Assembly (NCBI GenBank): GCA_002633025.1
Contig: NMRB01000093.1
Span: 329,014 to 393,013 of the forward strand
Direction: 5' to 3'
Origin: Notospermus geniculatus
Lineage: Eukaryota; Nemertea; Pilidiophora; Heteronemertea; Lineidae
DNA: 64,000 nucleotides
Shown one piece after another: positions 1-12,350 of this stretch. Below the pieces are notes generated by a model. That model saw nothing but the letters and a program-made list of their open reading frames with translations, did no database searches and was not told the origin of the DNA. The position numbers and the translations under genes are program-made. The number at the start of each line of letters is the position of its first letter. Position 1 is the stretch's first letter.

Positions 1-50
1 AGAAAACTCACTATGGCCTCGAGGGTGAATCTGTGTACAGTCTTCTACAG
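1..50 (+). CDS. slo: possible 3' end of the S0-S1 linker exon of slo
   Basis: The first 50 bases end in CAG followed by GTAACT, a good donor, and stay open in the frame that would join in phase 0 to the S1 exon at 935. The predicted tail contains GLEGESVYSLLQ, which sits where other slo proteins have the WAGELISG-type stretch before S1. Similarity is weak, another frame is also open over this short stretch, and the 5' border is outside the window. I treat it as a candidate only; cDNA would settle it. Confidence 0.3.
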
Positions 51-934
51 GTAACTCTGGGTTACAATATTATCATCCATACCTTAAAGCCTTGTAGTGT
101 ACCCTGGCAGAAGTAAGTTAATAACATTTCCAAAAGAGTTATGAGCTTCCAATCAATGTTCATTAAAAGCTAATCAAGAAACCAAAGTGATTTCATTAGC
201 AATTTTACTCCGAAGTTTGAGATGGTAGGTGTCAAGAAGCAGTTTGATTGGAGGTGCTATTTTGATACAAGGCAGAAACGGCAAGCAACCGAATGCTTAT
301 ATCGCCTGACTCCTACTGTGTATTGTTGTCTTTCTCCATTATGTCATATATTGGTTATAAGGATAGCAAATAAACAAGATTAGTAGTAGTATACACTGTA
401 TCACTGATTGGTTCCATATTAGTTCAGCGCAGTCTCATCGCAATCACAGTCAGAAGCTATCAACTTTACCTCAAGCACAGCCTGGAAGCATTTGAGAATA
501 TAAAGCTAGATGATTATGCTCTGAAAGTTCTATTCTTAACTCAGACCAGCGTGATATTATTTTGCTGCCTGTGGTGAATTGTTATCAATTTCCAACAGTT
601 AAGGCGTAATAAACGAAGTAAAGAGTTTGCACCAAGTCTTGGCTTTCAGTTCATAATCCATTACTACAGCGGTGGTTCTTTTTTATGGTGTTCAGGTGAA
701 CATGCATTGATTTCATGGTAAAGAAGAATAAAACCAAGAATAAAACTACTCTTCCCTGATAAATTGGCCGTGACCTTAAACCTTCTTATTTTCAGAAAGA
801 AGCCACAACTCAAAAGTTGATATTTCCAAGTTTCCTCTAATGCTCCTTTTCCATCATTCTCGTCAGTCATAATAAAGAATAGACAACATCTGATGTTTTC
901 ACCACTAATGTCATTTTCTTCTTTGTCGTTACAG
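51..934 (+). other. intron before the S1 exon
   Basis: AT-rich non-coding DNA. I see no exon, RNA gene or structured repeat in it. The 98-residue minus-strand open frame at 664-960 overlaps the S1 exon and looks incidental. Confidence 0.6.
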
Positions 935-996
935 GTTGTATTGGTGTTTTTCCTGAGCATAGCATCCTTAATAATCTACTTCATTGATGCCTCAAA
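935..996 (+). CDS. slo: slo exon: transmembrane segment S1
   Basis: A 62-nt exon, phase 0 to phase 2, between a TCGTTACAG acceptor and a GTAAGT donor. It encodes a hydrophobic segment with FFLSIASLIIYFIDAS, matching S1 of BK channels (human VFALSIGALVIYFIDSS). S1 is the first helix of the voltage-sensor domain after the extra S0 helix. The last codon is split AA/C and completed by the first base of the exon at 7759, giving Asn, as in the human protein. The following intron is 6.8 kb. Confidence 0.93.
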
Positions 997-1904
997 GTAA
1001 GTACAAAACAACACATCAAAAGTCGAATGAGCTTTTTGATGGTGTGTGTGACCTTGATTTTGGAATGATCCATAGTATATACAGCATCAAAAGGCTCTTT
1101 ACTGGTCTGAGATGAAAGTTAGTCTGATTTTGTTCTCTTTCTTTCATAGGGTAACAGCTTGTTTGTAAGTTACTTCGATCTGAAATTGCAAAACGTCATT
1201 GGAATCTGAGATGCTACTAACTTTGTTAGCGTATATAGACTGTTGGCAAGTTTAAACTTGTCAAAAATTTTGTTGTTTTTGTTGAAAAAGGAAGATAGAC
1301 CATTGAAAAGAACATCAGATTTGAAAACTTTGTGACAAGTGGTGATTGTATTGTTGCTTGGGCATTACTTATCTGACTGATGAAGATGTTGGCAACAAGT
1401 CAATGTGCTTTCATGACGTATTCTTTTACGATATTCATGTGGCTGACAGTACGGTGAAACACTCAAAAACAACTATTAAGGAAGATCTGGTGGAAATTTG
1501 TATTCATTGGCGTTGCCACAGATGATCACAGATTTGGTAATCCCAGAAATTGGAGCGTGATTTGCCTGTCAGGCTGGAATGGGTAATCAATTATGCATTT
1601 GTCTCGGATGAGGCACCACCATCCACATGATGTGATCGCTAAGATTGGATGGGATTTTAAAGCTAATTGAGTTTAATACCATCTTGGCCAGATTATTTTT
1701 TGTTGCAGTTGTTTTGTGTTTATCAGCAATCTTGTGAATGGTAGTGAAGTGTTCCAGAGGTCATTGACATTGTTCGAATGTTGGTCGATTCAGAATCTTT
1801 TTGGCAAAACTTTAAAAGAATGGTTCATTTTCATTGGTTCTTGAATACCCTGGATGCGCAGATGTTAATGTCATTCTTGTTTGTCCGCTCCTTACTGTCC
1901 TCAT

Positions 1905-2019
1905 GCAGGCCTTTCCTTTTGAGGCGCGCTAAAATGTGCATGTGCCTCGCAAACAAAAGAATTTCTATTGTTTGCGAGGCACATGCACATTTTGGCGCGC
2001 CTCAAAAGGAAAGGCCTGC
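1905..2019. repeat. 52-bp-arm perfect hairpin
   Basis: Arms 1905-1956 and 1968-2019 are complementary at 51 of 52 positions, the remaining pair being a G-T wobble (1930 with 1994), around an 11-base loop. The arms contain AGGCCTTTCCTTTTGAGGCG and its complement. It lies in an intron in the transcribed strand and would form a very stable RNA stem. It could be a foldback or MITE remnant, or a source of small RNA; neither can be decided from sequence. Confidence 0.9.
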
Positions 2020-2238
2020 CTCATGCCTGTGTGATGTTCTTTTACTCTCACGAGCACTTTGACAAAGAACCGCACTTTGTGTAATGATTTAAAGTAGCAT
2101 ATTCTGGCAGAAAATAATGTAATGTAGGCCTACATTCGATTCTTTGAAAACTTACAGCACTTTGCAGCAATGTAGCTTAGGCCTACCATCTTGGTATCAT
2201 ATGAATCCATTCTAGTTGACAGCTGAGGAAAAAATCAT

Positions 2239-3880
2239 AAGGGCATAAAAAACATGGTTGGAAAAGAACAGGCCTGGCTCATTGATGCTATGTATATCTA
2301 TGGCACTCCTTGATATTGTTTACCAATACTATTGTATTTCAATGTCATACTTTGTTATCTGATCATAACCATTACAGAAACGGTGTGGGTATGATCCAAT
2401 ATGGTGTACAATGTCCAGCTGCTGTCACTGCAGAATGAAAACAGTCATGTATGTGTACAATGTAGAATGTAGAACAGCCATTTTGTGCAGATTAACCTTT
2501 GAAAGAGTATCTGTATTCGTTTGAAATTTAGTATGACAATACATGTACTTCGAGTGTCATAGATTGCAATGAAGTTTAAGTTGTTTAGAAGCCATTGCCT
2601 GTCCTCCGTCATCCATTTCTAAACATCGGTAGCACCACTTGATAGCAATAAGCATAACATCAAAGAAGTTTCAGCTTCCTGAGCATTAAAGAATAACAGC
2701 AACCATGTATTGCTGTTGCCCATGGGGCAGATGATTAAGATATTATCTCTATGATGGAACAAATGTTCTTCCATTGATTTTCAAGGCAAGCTTTGCAGAG
2801 AATGATGGACAGGGGGCATTAATTAGTCATTGGGAATCAATTAGTGGAATGAGATATGCTGCCCAGTGGCCATGTAGGCAGCCATGTTTAACCCTTCAGC
2901 CCACTTGATATTTGATAATTTACCTCATTTAATACAAACATTGATCCTACAGTGTTGTATCAAAATTAGCCCTACTATTCCCATTGATATGATCTTATCC
3001 AAACGTACCCATCTGCTCCTTTCCCATACATACATTATTTGTAAAGAACATAAAAAAGACATAGTAGGCCTACCTAATAGCAGGTTTACAGTGCCGGGTA
3101 TATTATTATATACTAATGGCAGATCCCAGGTAATTTTTTTTCTTTCCTTGTTGGTTTCACAAATGAACCTTGGATTATAAATATTCACTGAGTTTCCCTG
3201 TTGGTGTGCTGAAGTCCTGCAGGAGGCTTTGCAAATCCCTGTTACCCTTGATGGTGAAAAGTGGATTTGGAGTTCCCCTCACCAAATGTAGGTGTATCTC
3301 AATGTTATCAAGTTATCTCAGTATGAAATGTACTTACATATGAAGGTTAATGGAATGTGATGGGCATTGTTAATATCATCCAATTAGTATCTGAAGAGAT
3401 GGTAAGCACCTTGAAATCAATTTGATGTGGACTGTTCTGAAGTTCAAATCCGGTTTATAACATTTTGCAAGAGCTTATTACTTGATCCAAGTTCTGAATC
3501 CAATTTGTGCATTACCAAAAGACTAGTTGCTGATGAATTAGTAACAGTTGAATTGAGACATTTTCAAGTACCAAACAATTTAGTACTTTCTCCTATTAAA
3601 CTTTACTGGTTTTCTAACACCCGAATGCATTAAAATTTAACAACCCTCACTTGTGGTAGATACATTTCAATTTAAAGTCAGGATTGGGGAAACATATATC
3701 GATTTTCATTGGTTTTACTTTTAAATTAAAATACAATTAAATGCCTTCTTTAAAGTCAATGGTAATTTCTGGTGATAAATGAAGTGTAGATTGTACCCCT
3801 CTTGACTTGTAATTGTTCAGAATGCAACTCAAGCATGCATTGGAAAGTTCTTTGGAATTCACCAATCATGGCCACTTTAA
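2239..3880. repeat. tandem intronic block, copy 1
   Basis: Starts AAGGGCATAAAAAACATGG and ends GGCCACTTTAA. The same block recurs at 3965-5620 with scattered substitutions and small indels, in the same order and orientation. No exon is visible in it. Confidence 0.9.
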
Positions 3881-3964
3881 GGGGGCGGTAGTGGAAACAT
3901 ACAGCGCCGTTTTAGTGCGGCGGTCGAAGGTTGAACCGTCTTATTTATGAATAACCATGTATTA

Positions 3965-5620
3965 AAGGGCATAAAAAACATGGTTGGAAAAGAACAGGCC
4001 TGGCTCATTGATGCTATGTATATCTATGGCACTCCTTGATATTGTTTACCAATACTGTTGTATTTCAATGTCATACTTTGTTATCTGATCATAACCATTA
4101 CAGAAACGGTGTGGGTATGATCCAATATGGTGTACAATGTCCAGCTGCTGTCACTGCAGAATGAAAACAGTCATGTATGTGTACAATGTAGAATGTATAG
4201 AACAGCCATTTTGTGCAGATTAACCTTTGAAAGAGTATCTGTATTGGTTTTAAATTTAGTATGACAATGTTATACTTTGAGTGTCGTAGATTGCAATGAA
4301 GTTCAAGTTGTTCAGAAGCCATTGCCTGTCCTCCGTCATCCATTTCTAAACATCGGTAGCACCACTTGATAGCAATAAGCATGACATCAAAGAAGTTTCA
4401 GCTTCCTGAGCATTAAAGAATAACAGCAACTGTGTATTGCTGTTGCCCATGGGGCAGATGATTAAGATATTATCTCTATGATGGAACAAATGTTCTTCCA
4501 TTGATTTTGAAGGCAAGCTTTGCAGAGAATGATGGACAGGGGGCATTTAATTAGTCATTGGGAATCAATTAGTGGAATGAGATATGCTGCCCAGTGGCCA
4601 TGTAGGCAGCCATGTTTAACCCTTCAGCCCACTTGATATTTGATAATTTACCTCATTTACCAGGTAATACAAACATTGATCTTACAGTGTTGTATCAAAA
4701 TTAGCCCTACTATTCCCATTGATATGATCTTATCCAAACATACCCATCTGCTCCTTTCCCATACATTTTCCCATACATACATTATTTGTAAAGAACATAA
4801 AAAAGATACAGTAGGCCTACCTAATAGCAGGTTTATATATTATATACTAATGGCAAATCCCAGGTGATTTTCTTCCTCTCCTTGTTGGTTTCACAAATGA
4901 ACCTGGATTATAAATATTCACTGAGTTTCCCTGTTGGTGTGCTGAAGTCCTGCAGGAGGCTTTGCAAATCCCTGTTACCCTTGATGGTGAAAAATGGATT
5001 TGGAGTTCCCTTCACCAAATGTAGGTGTATCTCAATGTTATCAAGTTATCTCAGAATGAAGTGTACTTACATACATGTATATGGAGGTTAATGGAATGTG
5101 ATGGGCATTGTCAATATCATCCAATTAGTATCTGAAGAGATTGTAAGCACCTTGAAATCAATTTGATGTGGACTGTTCTGAAGTTCAAATCCGGTTTATA
5201 ACATTTTGCAAGAGGTTATTACTTCATCCAAGTTCTGAATCCAATTTGTGCATTACCAAAAGACTAGTTGCTGATGAATTAGTGACAGTTGAATCGAGAC
5301 ATTTTCAAGTACCAAACAATTTAGTACTTCCTCCCATTAAACTTTACTGGTTTCTAACATCCGAATGCATTAAAATTTAATAACCCTCACTTGTGGTAGA
5401 TACGTTTAAATTGAAAGTCAGGATTGGGGAAACATATATCGATTTTCATTGGTTTTACTTTTAAATTAAAATGGAATTAGACACCTTCTTTAAAGTGAAT
5501 GGTAATTTGTGGTGATAAATGAAGTGTAGATTGTACCCCTCTTGACTTGTAATTGTTCAGAATGCAGCTCAAGCATGCAGTGGAAAGTTCTTTGGAATTC
5601 ACCAATCATGGCCACTTTAA
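3965..5620. repeat. tandem intronic block, copy 2
   Basis: Second copy of 2239-3880. The 84-bp junction between the copies (3881-3964) is a GC-richer stretch with AGCGCCGTTTTAGTGCGGCG, an imperfect palindrome. Copy number here may be an assembly effect, as with the other duplicated blocks. Confidence 0.88.
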
Positions 5621-7758
5621 CATTGATTTTTCTCTCGGGTGTAGTTAGTCAATTACGATGTAGATTCTATTCCTGGTCGTCATTAATTAGTAATGATAGA
5701 GACTTTGTTCTTGGAGGCATTCGATAAATGGCATTAGGAAGTATTGGAGATTGTGAAGTGTCATAAAGGAACAACTTCCATTGATCTCAGCTGATAGAGA
5801 CTGAGATGTAGGCCAGCGTACATCAAATTAGACTCCTCATCTTTGAGTACATTAGCAAAGGAGATAGCAGCTACAATGTGATCCTTATTTTCGATAATTA
5901 TTCTCTACTTGTGAGGTATTTTGAGAAGGATCCATCTTCCTCTCGGTCCACATTGATGTGTGCCTAGCCTGATTTGTATTAATGACAAGTTAAATAGCAT
6001 CTGATGGCTGGGTGGCTATCATAGCGTCACGTTGTCATAAGCTAGCTGATCCCATTGCCTTCTCCATGTCTGGCTCGTAATGAATTTTGATTGATTTTCA
6101 TCTCTAGTCACCATACTTGCTTCCATATTCTGCTGAACCTAGGTATTTTGTTTGATGGTAGTTCTTTTCATGGTGAGAAAATATGATTGTTATAATTTGT
6201 GAGAAAATATGATTGTGAGAAAATATGATTGTTGTAATAAACAGGTCAGGCCACTGTTAGCAATTTTTGCAAACTTCGGCCCTTTGCCTTTACCTATAGG
6301 GCCTATCTGATACCGTACAGTAAAATAAAGTTCTTATGTACCGGGTAAACATAAAACATAAATTTGAATATGCCAAAATACATTCAGTACTAAGACATCA
6401 TTTCAAACAACCATTCTGGCCTGATTCTGTGGTTGTTAACAGGAGCATTCTCAGTTGCTGTTATATCACTTTTGTAGTGCAGGAGAGGAGCCGTCGCATC
6501 GAAGGTACTTTGCATGCACATGAAAGAATGCAGGTCATGTAAAGTTGGTTTGTAGTACACTGACATGTGCTATTGTACAAGGCTGAGGTATCTGCATGAG
6601 TTTCTGAAAACTATCAGCAAATTTGTACGAAGATGTCTCAAGGGCGGGACAAATTCATGTATATTACAGTTTTACTAAAATGTTAGATGTATATGCATGT
6701 AATGTACAACTTCATTGTAGACTATGGTGTCTTTTCATCTCTATATATTCAAGACACAGCAGCATTTTTCAAGGCTATCTTTTCTTGTCTCTCTTGCTTA
6801 CTTGTAATCCATTCTTGGTCATTCTGAGTAAGGCCCATGGCCAAATCTCTCTGCAGATTTCCATGACCCATCCTGTATGATCTGTTGTCTTTCTTCAAAG
6901 CTATCTTGTGACCTTGGATGAGCCAATATCTATGAAATCTTTCTTTCAATTCTTGCTTTGGACGTTCATCCGTTCTTGACAATTCCTGCACACATTGACG
7001 AAGAAATGATATCCAGCAAGAATTGGCATGTTTCTTAGCATTCTTACCAGAGGCATGCGAACTGCATTGAAATTTCAAATGTTTCCAGTGTGGGCAATTT
7101 GAAAAGCTGTCAAAGTTCTCCTCCACTTAAGAGTTTTCTTGTAAGAGTTGGCTCTCAAAACTCTCATGTGGAGGACTGCCTTTAGAATGGGAACTGAACC
7201 ATGCAGTCTCAGGGGTGTTAAGTGCTGATGTTTCAATGAGCTACCCTTGGCAGCCTACCATACACAGGAAATATAAATCTTCAATAGGTTGATGAGGAAA
7301 AGAATACCAAAGAAAAAACTAGCAGTATTTCGTCATTGCATTTCTCCATGGTAACCAATTGGCAATAATTCACCTCCAGAATCTTTCAGTTATACCTTAA
7401 CCTAACGGTGCCTATTGGGAGTCACCGATGAAAAACGTTGTGGGGGATTGGATGGAGCCATCAGTATTCATGTATTTTCTGCTAGTAATTTCCTGGTGTT
7501 ACCCCAATCCATCTGTTTGGATAACCAAATCAGATGGGTGCCTGGGTGAAGAAAAACAGTCTGGCAATGAGGTCTGATCAGCATGGGGAACTGCGTGTGA
7601 CTGACTTTAAGCAGCCAGGAATCACCTATTCCAGAGAATCTGACTCAAGATTATGGGGACTTTTTTCTTGTTGGGAGGTACCGGTAGTTGTTTTCACAAG
7701 TGGTGGAGAAGATGGGCATATTAGCTTATACATACATGTACATTTCTTCTCGTTTCAG

Positions 7759-7858
7759 CAATGCTTACGTAGAAAAATGTCACCTGTGGTCAGAGAATAC
7801 GATGCAGCAAGTAGACTTAGCCTTCAATGTCTTCTTTATGATCTATTTTTTCATAAGG
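7759..7858 (+). CDS. slo: slo exon: S1-S2 extracellular linker and S2 start
   Basis: A 100-nt exon after CGTTTCAG, phase 2 in and phase 0 out, donor GGGTAAGTT. It encodes a short extracellular loop and then VDLAFNVFFMIYFFIR, matching the human segment IDMAFNVFFLLYFGLR. The Asp and the closing Arg correspond to D153 and R167 in S2, both voltage-sensing residues in BK. The loop has CHLWSEN in place of the vertebrate CQNFYKD. The last 36 bases reappear at 13876-13911. Confidence 0.95.
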
Positions 7859-8211
7859 GTAAGTTTTTCATTCTTTCACAGCCTTTCACTGGTTAACTAA
7901 TCTTTGGTCAGAAGGCATGAAGAAAAGTTAAAGTGGAAAAAGGGACATGTGCAACACTGCACCCAGTCTTGCATGTATCAATCGTTGTCTCTCAGGCTTT
8001 GAAAATTTTTTGTCCATTCATGACTGTTCTGTTACATGTATTACTACTTAGCTGCCTCCAAAACCATAAAATAGTTATCATGTTGAATGATGTGTATGCA
8101 TTGGTAACTTGGTAATGAGAATCTCATGCATGAGTATCATTACAAGTATACTACCCTGCTAGTCCATGACTTTTGATGGATTTGATTTTTAATTTGTGTG
8201 CCCAGGCCCAT

Positions 8212-8355
8212 CAGGGCCGTATTTAAAGGGGGGGGGGGCGAGGGGGCAGTTGCTCCCCCAGAGCCAACCAAAAAACTTTTCATGCAGATTTTGGGCAAAA
8301 AACGGCAAAAAGAGGTCTTCTGCCCCCCTGAACCAAAAAGGTAAATACGGCCCTG
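8212..8355. mobile_element. 144-bp MITE with CAGGGCCGTATTTA ends
   Basis: Terminal inverted repeats CAGGGCCGTATTTA and TAAATACGGCCCTG, flanked by the direct repeat CCCAT (8207-8211 and 8356-8360). It contains a poly-G run. Non-autonomous; the termini look hAT-like but the five-base duplication does not fit hAT's usual eight, so the superfamily is open. Confidence 0.85.
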
Positions 8356-9711
8356 CCCATGATTCGTGAAAAGTATGAAATGTAGTTTTTGTTTGACAAA
8401 GTTATTCATGATCTGATGGACTTTTCATTGAAAAAATTCTGAATTAGAAGCGTATGAGCACATCTCCTGGGGAATATAGTCTACCCAGTAATGAGAAACA
8501 AGATAGATCGGTATTTCAACTCTTGTCCATTGCAGCCTATCAGCACTAATTCAATTCATGAATTGAAACATTCCAGTGTTTCTTTCTGCATCTAGGTAGT
8601 CAACAAAATGTGAACAATTTTCCAACTTTCAGAGTTACAACCTTGTTGGACAAAATTCGTCAGCTGAGAATTGACTGGTTCTACATGTATGTTCCATTTG
8701 TAACTTGACCCTGACTTCCTGTGCCTACAAGGGACTACTGACACAGGGAATTTGGGTCAAGCTAAAAAAGCATATAGAAGCAGTCAATTCTCAACTGATG
8801 AAATGTTGTCAGGTGTCTGCAGGGAAAAGCCTTTTCCAACATGTTGTTGAATCTTGCTCTAATTTGTTGGCCAGTGTATTCAGACAGGGTCAAAAGTTCC
8901 TGTTGCTCAGGAATGTTGTTCAAATGTCCAAAAAATGTTGGAAATGTTGCCAATGTTTGCTTTACTGTAGTAAACATGCACCTTGTGAGAAATGCACTAC
9001 ATTCTTTGACTTAGAATATTTCACTCTCTGAAGTGCAAAACAGGGTGGGACAGATGATCCATAATTGAGCAGAACCTCGGAGAGATTTTTGGATTAGTCC
9101 TCATAGTCAATAAATGGTTGCAACTGATGTTGATTGACCTAATTTTGGTGCTTTTGGAAGAACTGATACATTATTTTATTCTCATGATTAGCTACTTCAT
9201 TCAGAGGCACGTTCAGCCCCAATCACGCATCGGCCCCCGGGGTGGGATAAAATAAATCACAAATAATCATGTTGACTCCAACCTAAAACTAGAAATCAAG
9301 AGTCATATATTGAAACTAATGGGACAGTTTTATTTACCTTCGACCCACTAAATCTCAGTTATTGGTTTCCATGGCAACTTGTTTTCAATATCCTACTCAA
9401 TCAGATTAAACTGCCTGTGAGCTATTCTAACCCGCCTAGCTTCAGATTGGCTATTTTGCAATAACAAAAAACGTAAGCCGCGTGATGCTGCTTTATATTA
9501 GGTCCAGATTGTTGGTAATGACATCGCCAAAGGTGTTGGAGACAGTGTTAAACCCATGTAGTGAGGCATGTTTCAAGTGTCTGGTTATTGACATGAAAGG
9601 CTTTTGGCAATGCGCAGTATGTGGCATCTATAATGATTGAATGTATCAGATGGCAGAAATAGTTGGTGACTGAGAACGCAATATACGGCATCTTCAGGGA
9701 CCAGCAAGGAT

Positions 9712-9712
9712 N
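9712..9712. other. assembly gap (N)
   Basis: Single ambiguous base joining AGCAAGGAT to AGATATAAATTGG. In the second copy about 1.6 kb (15748-17334) separates the same two flanks, so the N marks missing sequence rather than one unread base. Confidence 0.85.
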
Positions 9713-10120
9713 AGATATAAATTGGAAACACCAAACTAATGGATTAGTTGTCAACAGCAACCCCATGAATTTTACATGATGTGTCCCGCAAATGACATCG
9801 AAAGTATAGTTCGGAATCAGTATGCCTTGCCTGCTTTAAAAAATTTCACAGCTAGTGAGCAAACTGCAACCATTGGAGAAGTTTTTTTGCTTTCATGGCT
9901 GCATTATATGATGTTGTCAACAACCGGAAGCAACGATAATGGTGGTACATGATTCTTTGGTAGTAACTTTGTGTACCACTTGCCAAACTATGTCAACTGA
10001 GCATCGAGTGCAGATTCTATACAAATCAGTAACTTGGGGACGATATTTGTCAAATTTGACTAATTTGTTTGCAGTCATTACCTCATTTTAATGGACAAAT
10101 ATTAACTCCTTGCCTCTAAA

Positions 10121-10556
10121 GCTGCACTTCCATTACAGAAAAAGCCGGTATTTGTCCGGGCTTATTCTGCTTTCATTACAGAATGTCTGTGTTAATTTAG
10201 TCCGGTTCTATTAAGTGCGGATCTATTAAGCTTGGATAGCATAGCCGAGTATACTCGGCCGAATCTAAATTAGATGCGGATCAACAATGGTGTTTTCTCA
10301 AGTGGAATGGCAATAAGTCCGGGTCTGTTTGTAGTATGTTCAGCTACCGGTGGCTTAAGATCGCTTGCAACATTGCGCATGCTCAAAAGTACCAGAACAA
10401 TATGCGGTTTACGCCACGTATCGCCATCTGTAGCCAAACTTACTAACCTCAAATCCTGTAGTGGAACCGAAAGCCGTGAAATATCGGTGTTATTTATATG
10501 CGGATAGACACCAGTACTAATAAGACCAGATATAAAAGCTGTAATGGAAGCTCAGC
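10121..10556. mobile_element. 436-bp inverted-repeat element (CTTCCATTACAG ends)
   Basis: Imperfect terminal repeats at 10121-10138 and 10539-10556 share CTTCCATTACAG. Inside are repeated CCGG-containing words. The copy at about 17743-18007 has the same ends but lacks roughly 170 bp of the interior. No clear target-site duplication is visible. Confidence 0.65.
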
Positions 10557-11833
10557 TTATAAGTATAGCAGAAATGTTTAATAATCAGTGCGGTATAAGG
10601 ACAGTTCTCAAGTTCATATTCAAATACTACATTCGAGCGAGAGAGCCATGTACAGGGTAACAAATGTCAGCGAGTTGCTGGGCTATATCATAGCTTCCTC
10701 TTGAAAGATAATACCCAGATGGAATTTATTTGGCTGTGGTTATGACAAATTTTGTGTCTTGTTATTGCTTAGATATTGATGTTGTAGCTCAGAGGCTACG
10801 TAAATGATGAGTACATCCAGACATACCAGTATCATCATGTTGCTCTCCCAAGTTTTGTTTGGCTAGTTCTTGTGGTTCTTGGCTCTCTTATTGGAAGTGG
10901 AAAGGTTGTGTTCCCCTGTTGTGTTGCGATGTGGAGAGTGAGAAACACCAGGTGCTAGTTATCCTGCTTACACTCACCGCAAAGCTCTTCTCAGACTGGG
11001 TAGCAATTAAGCATGTGTGACCTCGAAATACCTTCGCTTCCTTTGGTAGCACCAAAAGAATGGTTGAAGTTGTTTGTGTATGAAAATACTAAATAGACAG
11101 CTGAATCAAGAATGTTAGTGTTCGAAGTTCTGTTTACAATATCAGGCAATTTGTAATCTATACAGGAGGAAACCTGGGCAAGCAAGGAACCTCATTAGTG
11201 CTGAAGCCTGTACTGAGCCACAAACCTGGAACCTTATAAGTTTCAATTCTATCAAAAATAGACAAACAAGTCTTATGGATTCCTGCAAAGAGCAAAGAGC
11301 TTTTGTCACTCCAGGAGCCGCTGCTCCAACAAGCAGAGTGCCTCATTAGATCCAATCCAAGGCTTGGAGCAATATTGCTTCTAAAGGCAGGAAGCCCCAT
11401 AAAGCTCCTGGAGGCCACTGAGGCAATGTTGCTGCTGAAAGCTGTGGACAATACTGTACATTCATTACTTTTAGGAACAACAAGCCGCTGCTGCTTTTGA
11501 TATAGCCTACAGGAACTACAGTGCTTTTGGAAGAAAGATATTCACTGCTCCTACATGTAATTCTCCCTCTCCTTATCCCATGCTGCTTGTGGACAGCTAC
11601 TAGCATCATTATTTGTTGGCAGCAGGTGCTACCTACCTCTCCAAATGTTATTTTGACTGGATGAGCCTTTAGCAAGAGTGGTATCCGTGCAATGGAAAAC
11701 TTAGGCAGTGCTGTTTTAATTAAGAAGAATTTCTGGCATGCTTTTGTGGCTAAATGAATGATGGCAAGCAATACACATCTATCACTCTAAAGGTGAAGTT
11801 GGTGCAAAAAAATGTCTATCTTTCTCGTTACAG

Positions 11834-11945
11834 TTTGTGGCAGCAGCAGACAAGTTTTGGTTCTGGTTGGAAGTCTACTCTCTGGTCGACTACTTTACCA
11901 TTCCGCCATCATTTGTAGCCATTTACCTGAACAGGTCATGGATAG
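11834..11945 (+). CDS. slo: slo exon: S2 end and S3 (copy 1)
   Basis: A 112-nt exon after TCGTTACAG, phase 0 to phase 1, donor GTGAGT. It encodes [20 protein letters not shown] followed by [17 protein letters not shown], nearly identical to human S2-S3. The Asp in LVDYFT corresponds to D186, a voltage-sensing residue. The sequence is identical, base for base, to the copy at 19276-19387. Confidence 0.97.
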
Positions 11946-12198
11946 GTGAGTGAAAAAATTAAACAAATGAAAATGAAAATCAATTTTTTATAACGGAGGT
12001 AGAGTGCATGTCACATTGATTGTGTATCATGCATGGATGGATGGATAAGCCTTTGGATGAAAGTGTTTTTTGTAGTGCTGCCATCTTCAGAATTCCTGTA
12101 GAACAACTGGTTCTGTCAATTGCATTTCTGAAAAGTCTGATGTTCTGAGGTATCCATTTTGTTGAAGTTGTCAATCATCTTATTCTGATTTTTTTCAG

Positions 12199-12350
12199 GT
12201 TTGAGATTCACACGAGCCCTCCGTCTTATGACCCTCCCTGATGTCCTTCAATACCTCAACATCCTCCAGACTAGTAATTCTATCCGGCTAGCACAACTAG
12301 TCACCATCTTCAGCAGTACATGGTTGACTGCTTCAGGATTTATTCATTTA
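12199..12350 (+). CDS. slo: slo exon: S4 voltage sensor and S5 (copy 1)
   Basis: A 152-nt exon, phase 1 to phase 0. It encodes S4 as [20 protein letters not shown], keeping the three arginines equivalent to R207, R210 and R213 of human BK, then S5 with [20 protein letters not shown] and ASGFIHL. Only T for L after RF and LPD for FSE distinguish S4 from vertebrate forms. The copy at 19639-19790 differs by two silent changes. Confidence 0.97.

Larger units (their letters stand above)
997..7758 (+). other. 6.8-kb intron with tandem block and hairpin
   Basis: Intron between the S1 and S1-S2 exons. It holds a long hairpin (1905-2019), a 1.65-kb block repeated in tandem (2239-3880 and 3965-5620), and a short direct repeat of TGAGAAAATATGATTGT at about 6173-6232. 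A 125-residue minus-strand open frame at 6749-7126 is rich in charged residues but matches nothing I recognise. Confidence 0.75.
7859..11833 (+). other. intron before the S2-S3 exon
   Basis: About 4 kb without exons. It contains a 144-bp inverted-repeat element (8212-8355), the N gap at 9712, and a 436-bp element ending in CTTCCATTACAG repeats (10121-10556). Open frames near 11158-11771 are not in phase with the channel and change reading between the two copies. Confidence 0.75.

Noticed and set aside
1778-2062. 94-codon plus-strand open frame
   Set aside because: It runs straight through the long hairpin, so its reading is dictated by the palindrome.
6749-7126. 125-codon minus-strand open frame with charged residues
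   Set aside because: No recognisable domain, no start context or neighbour, single copy, inside an intron of the opposite-strand gene.
11346-11771. 141-codon minus-strand open frame
   Set aside because: In the second copy (18950-19213) it is shortened by an indel; coding would be expected to hold the frame.
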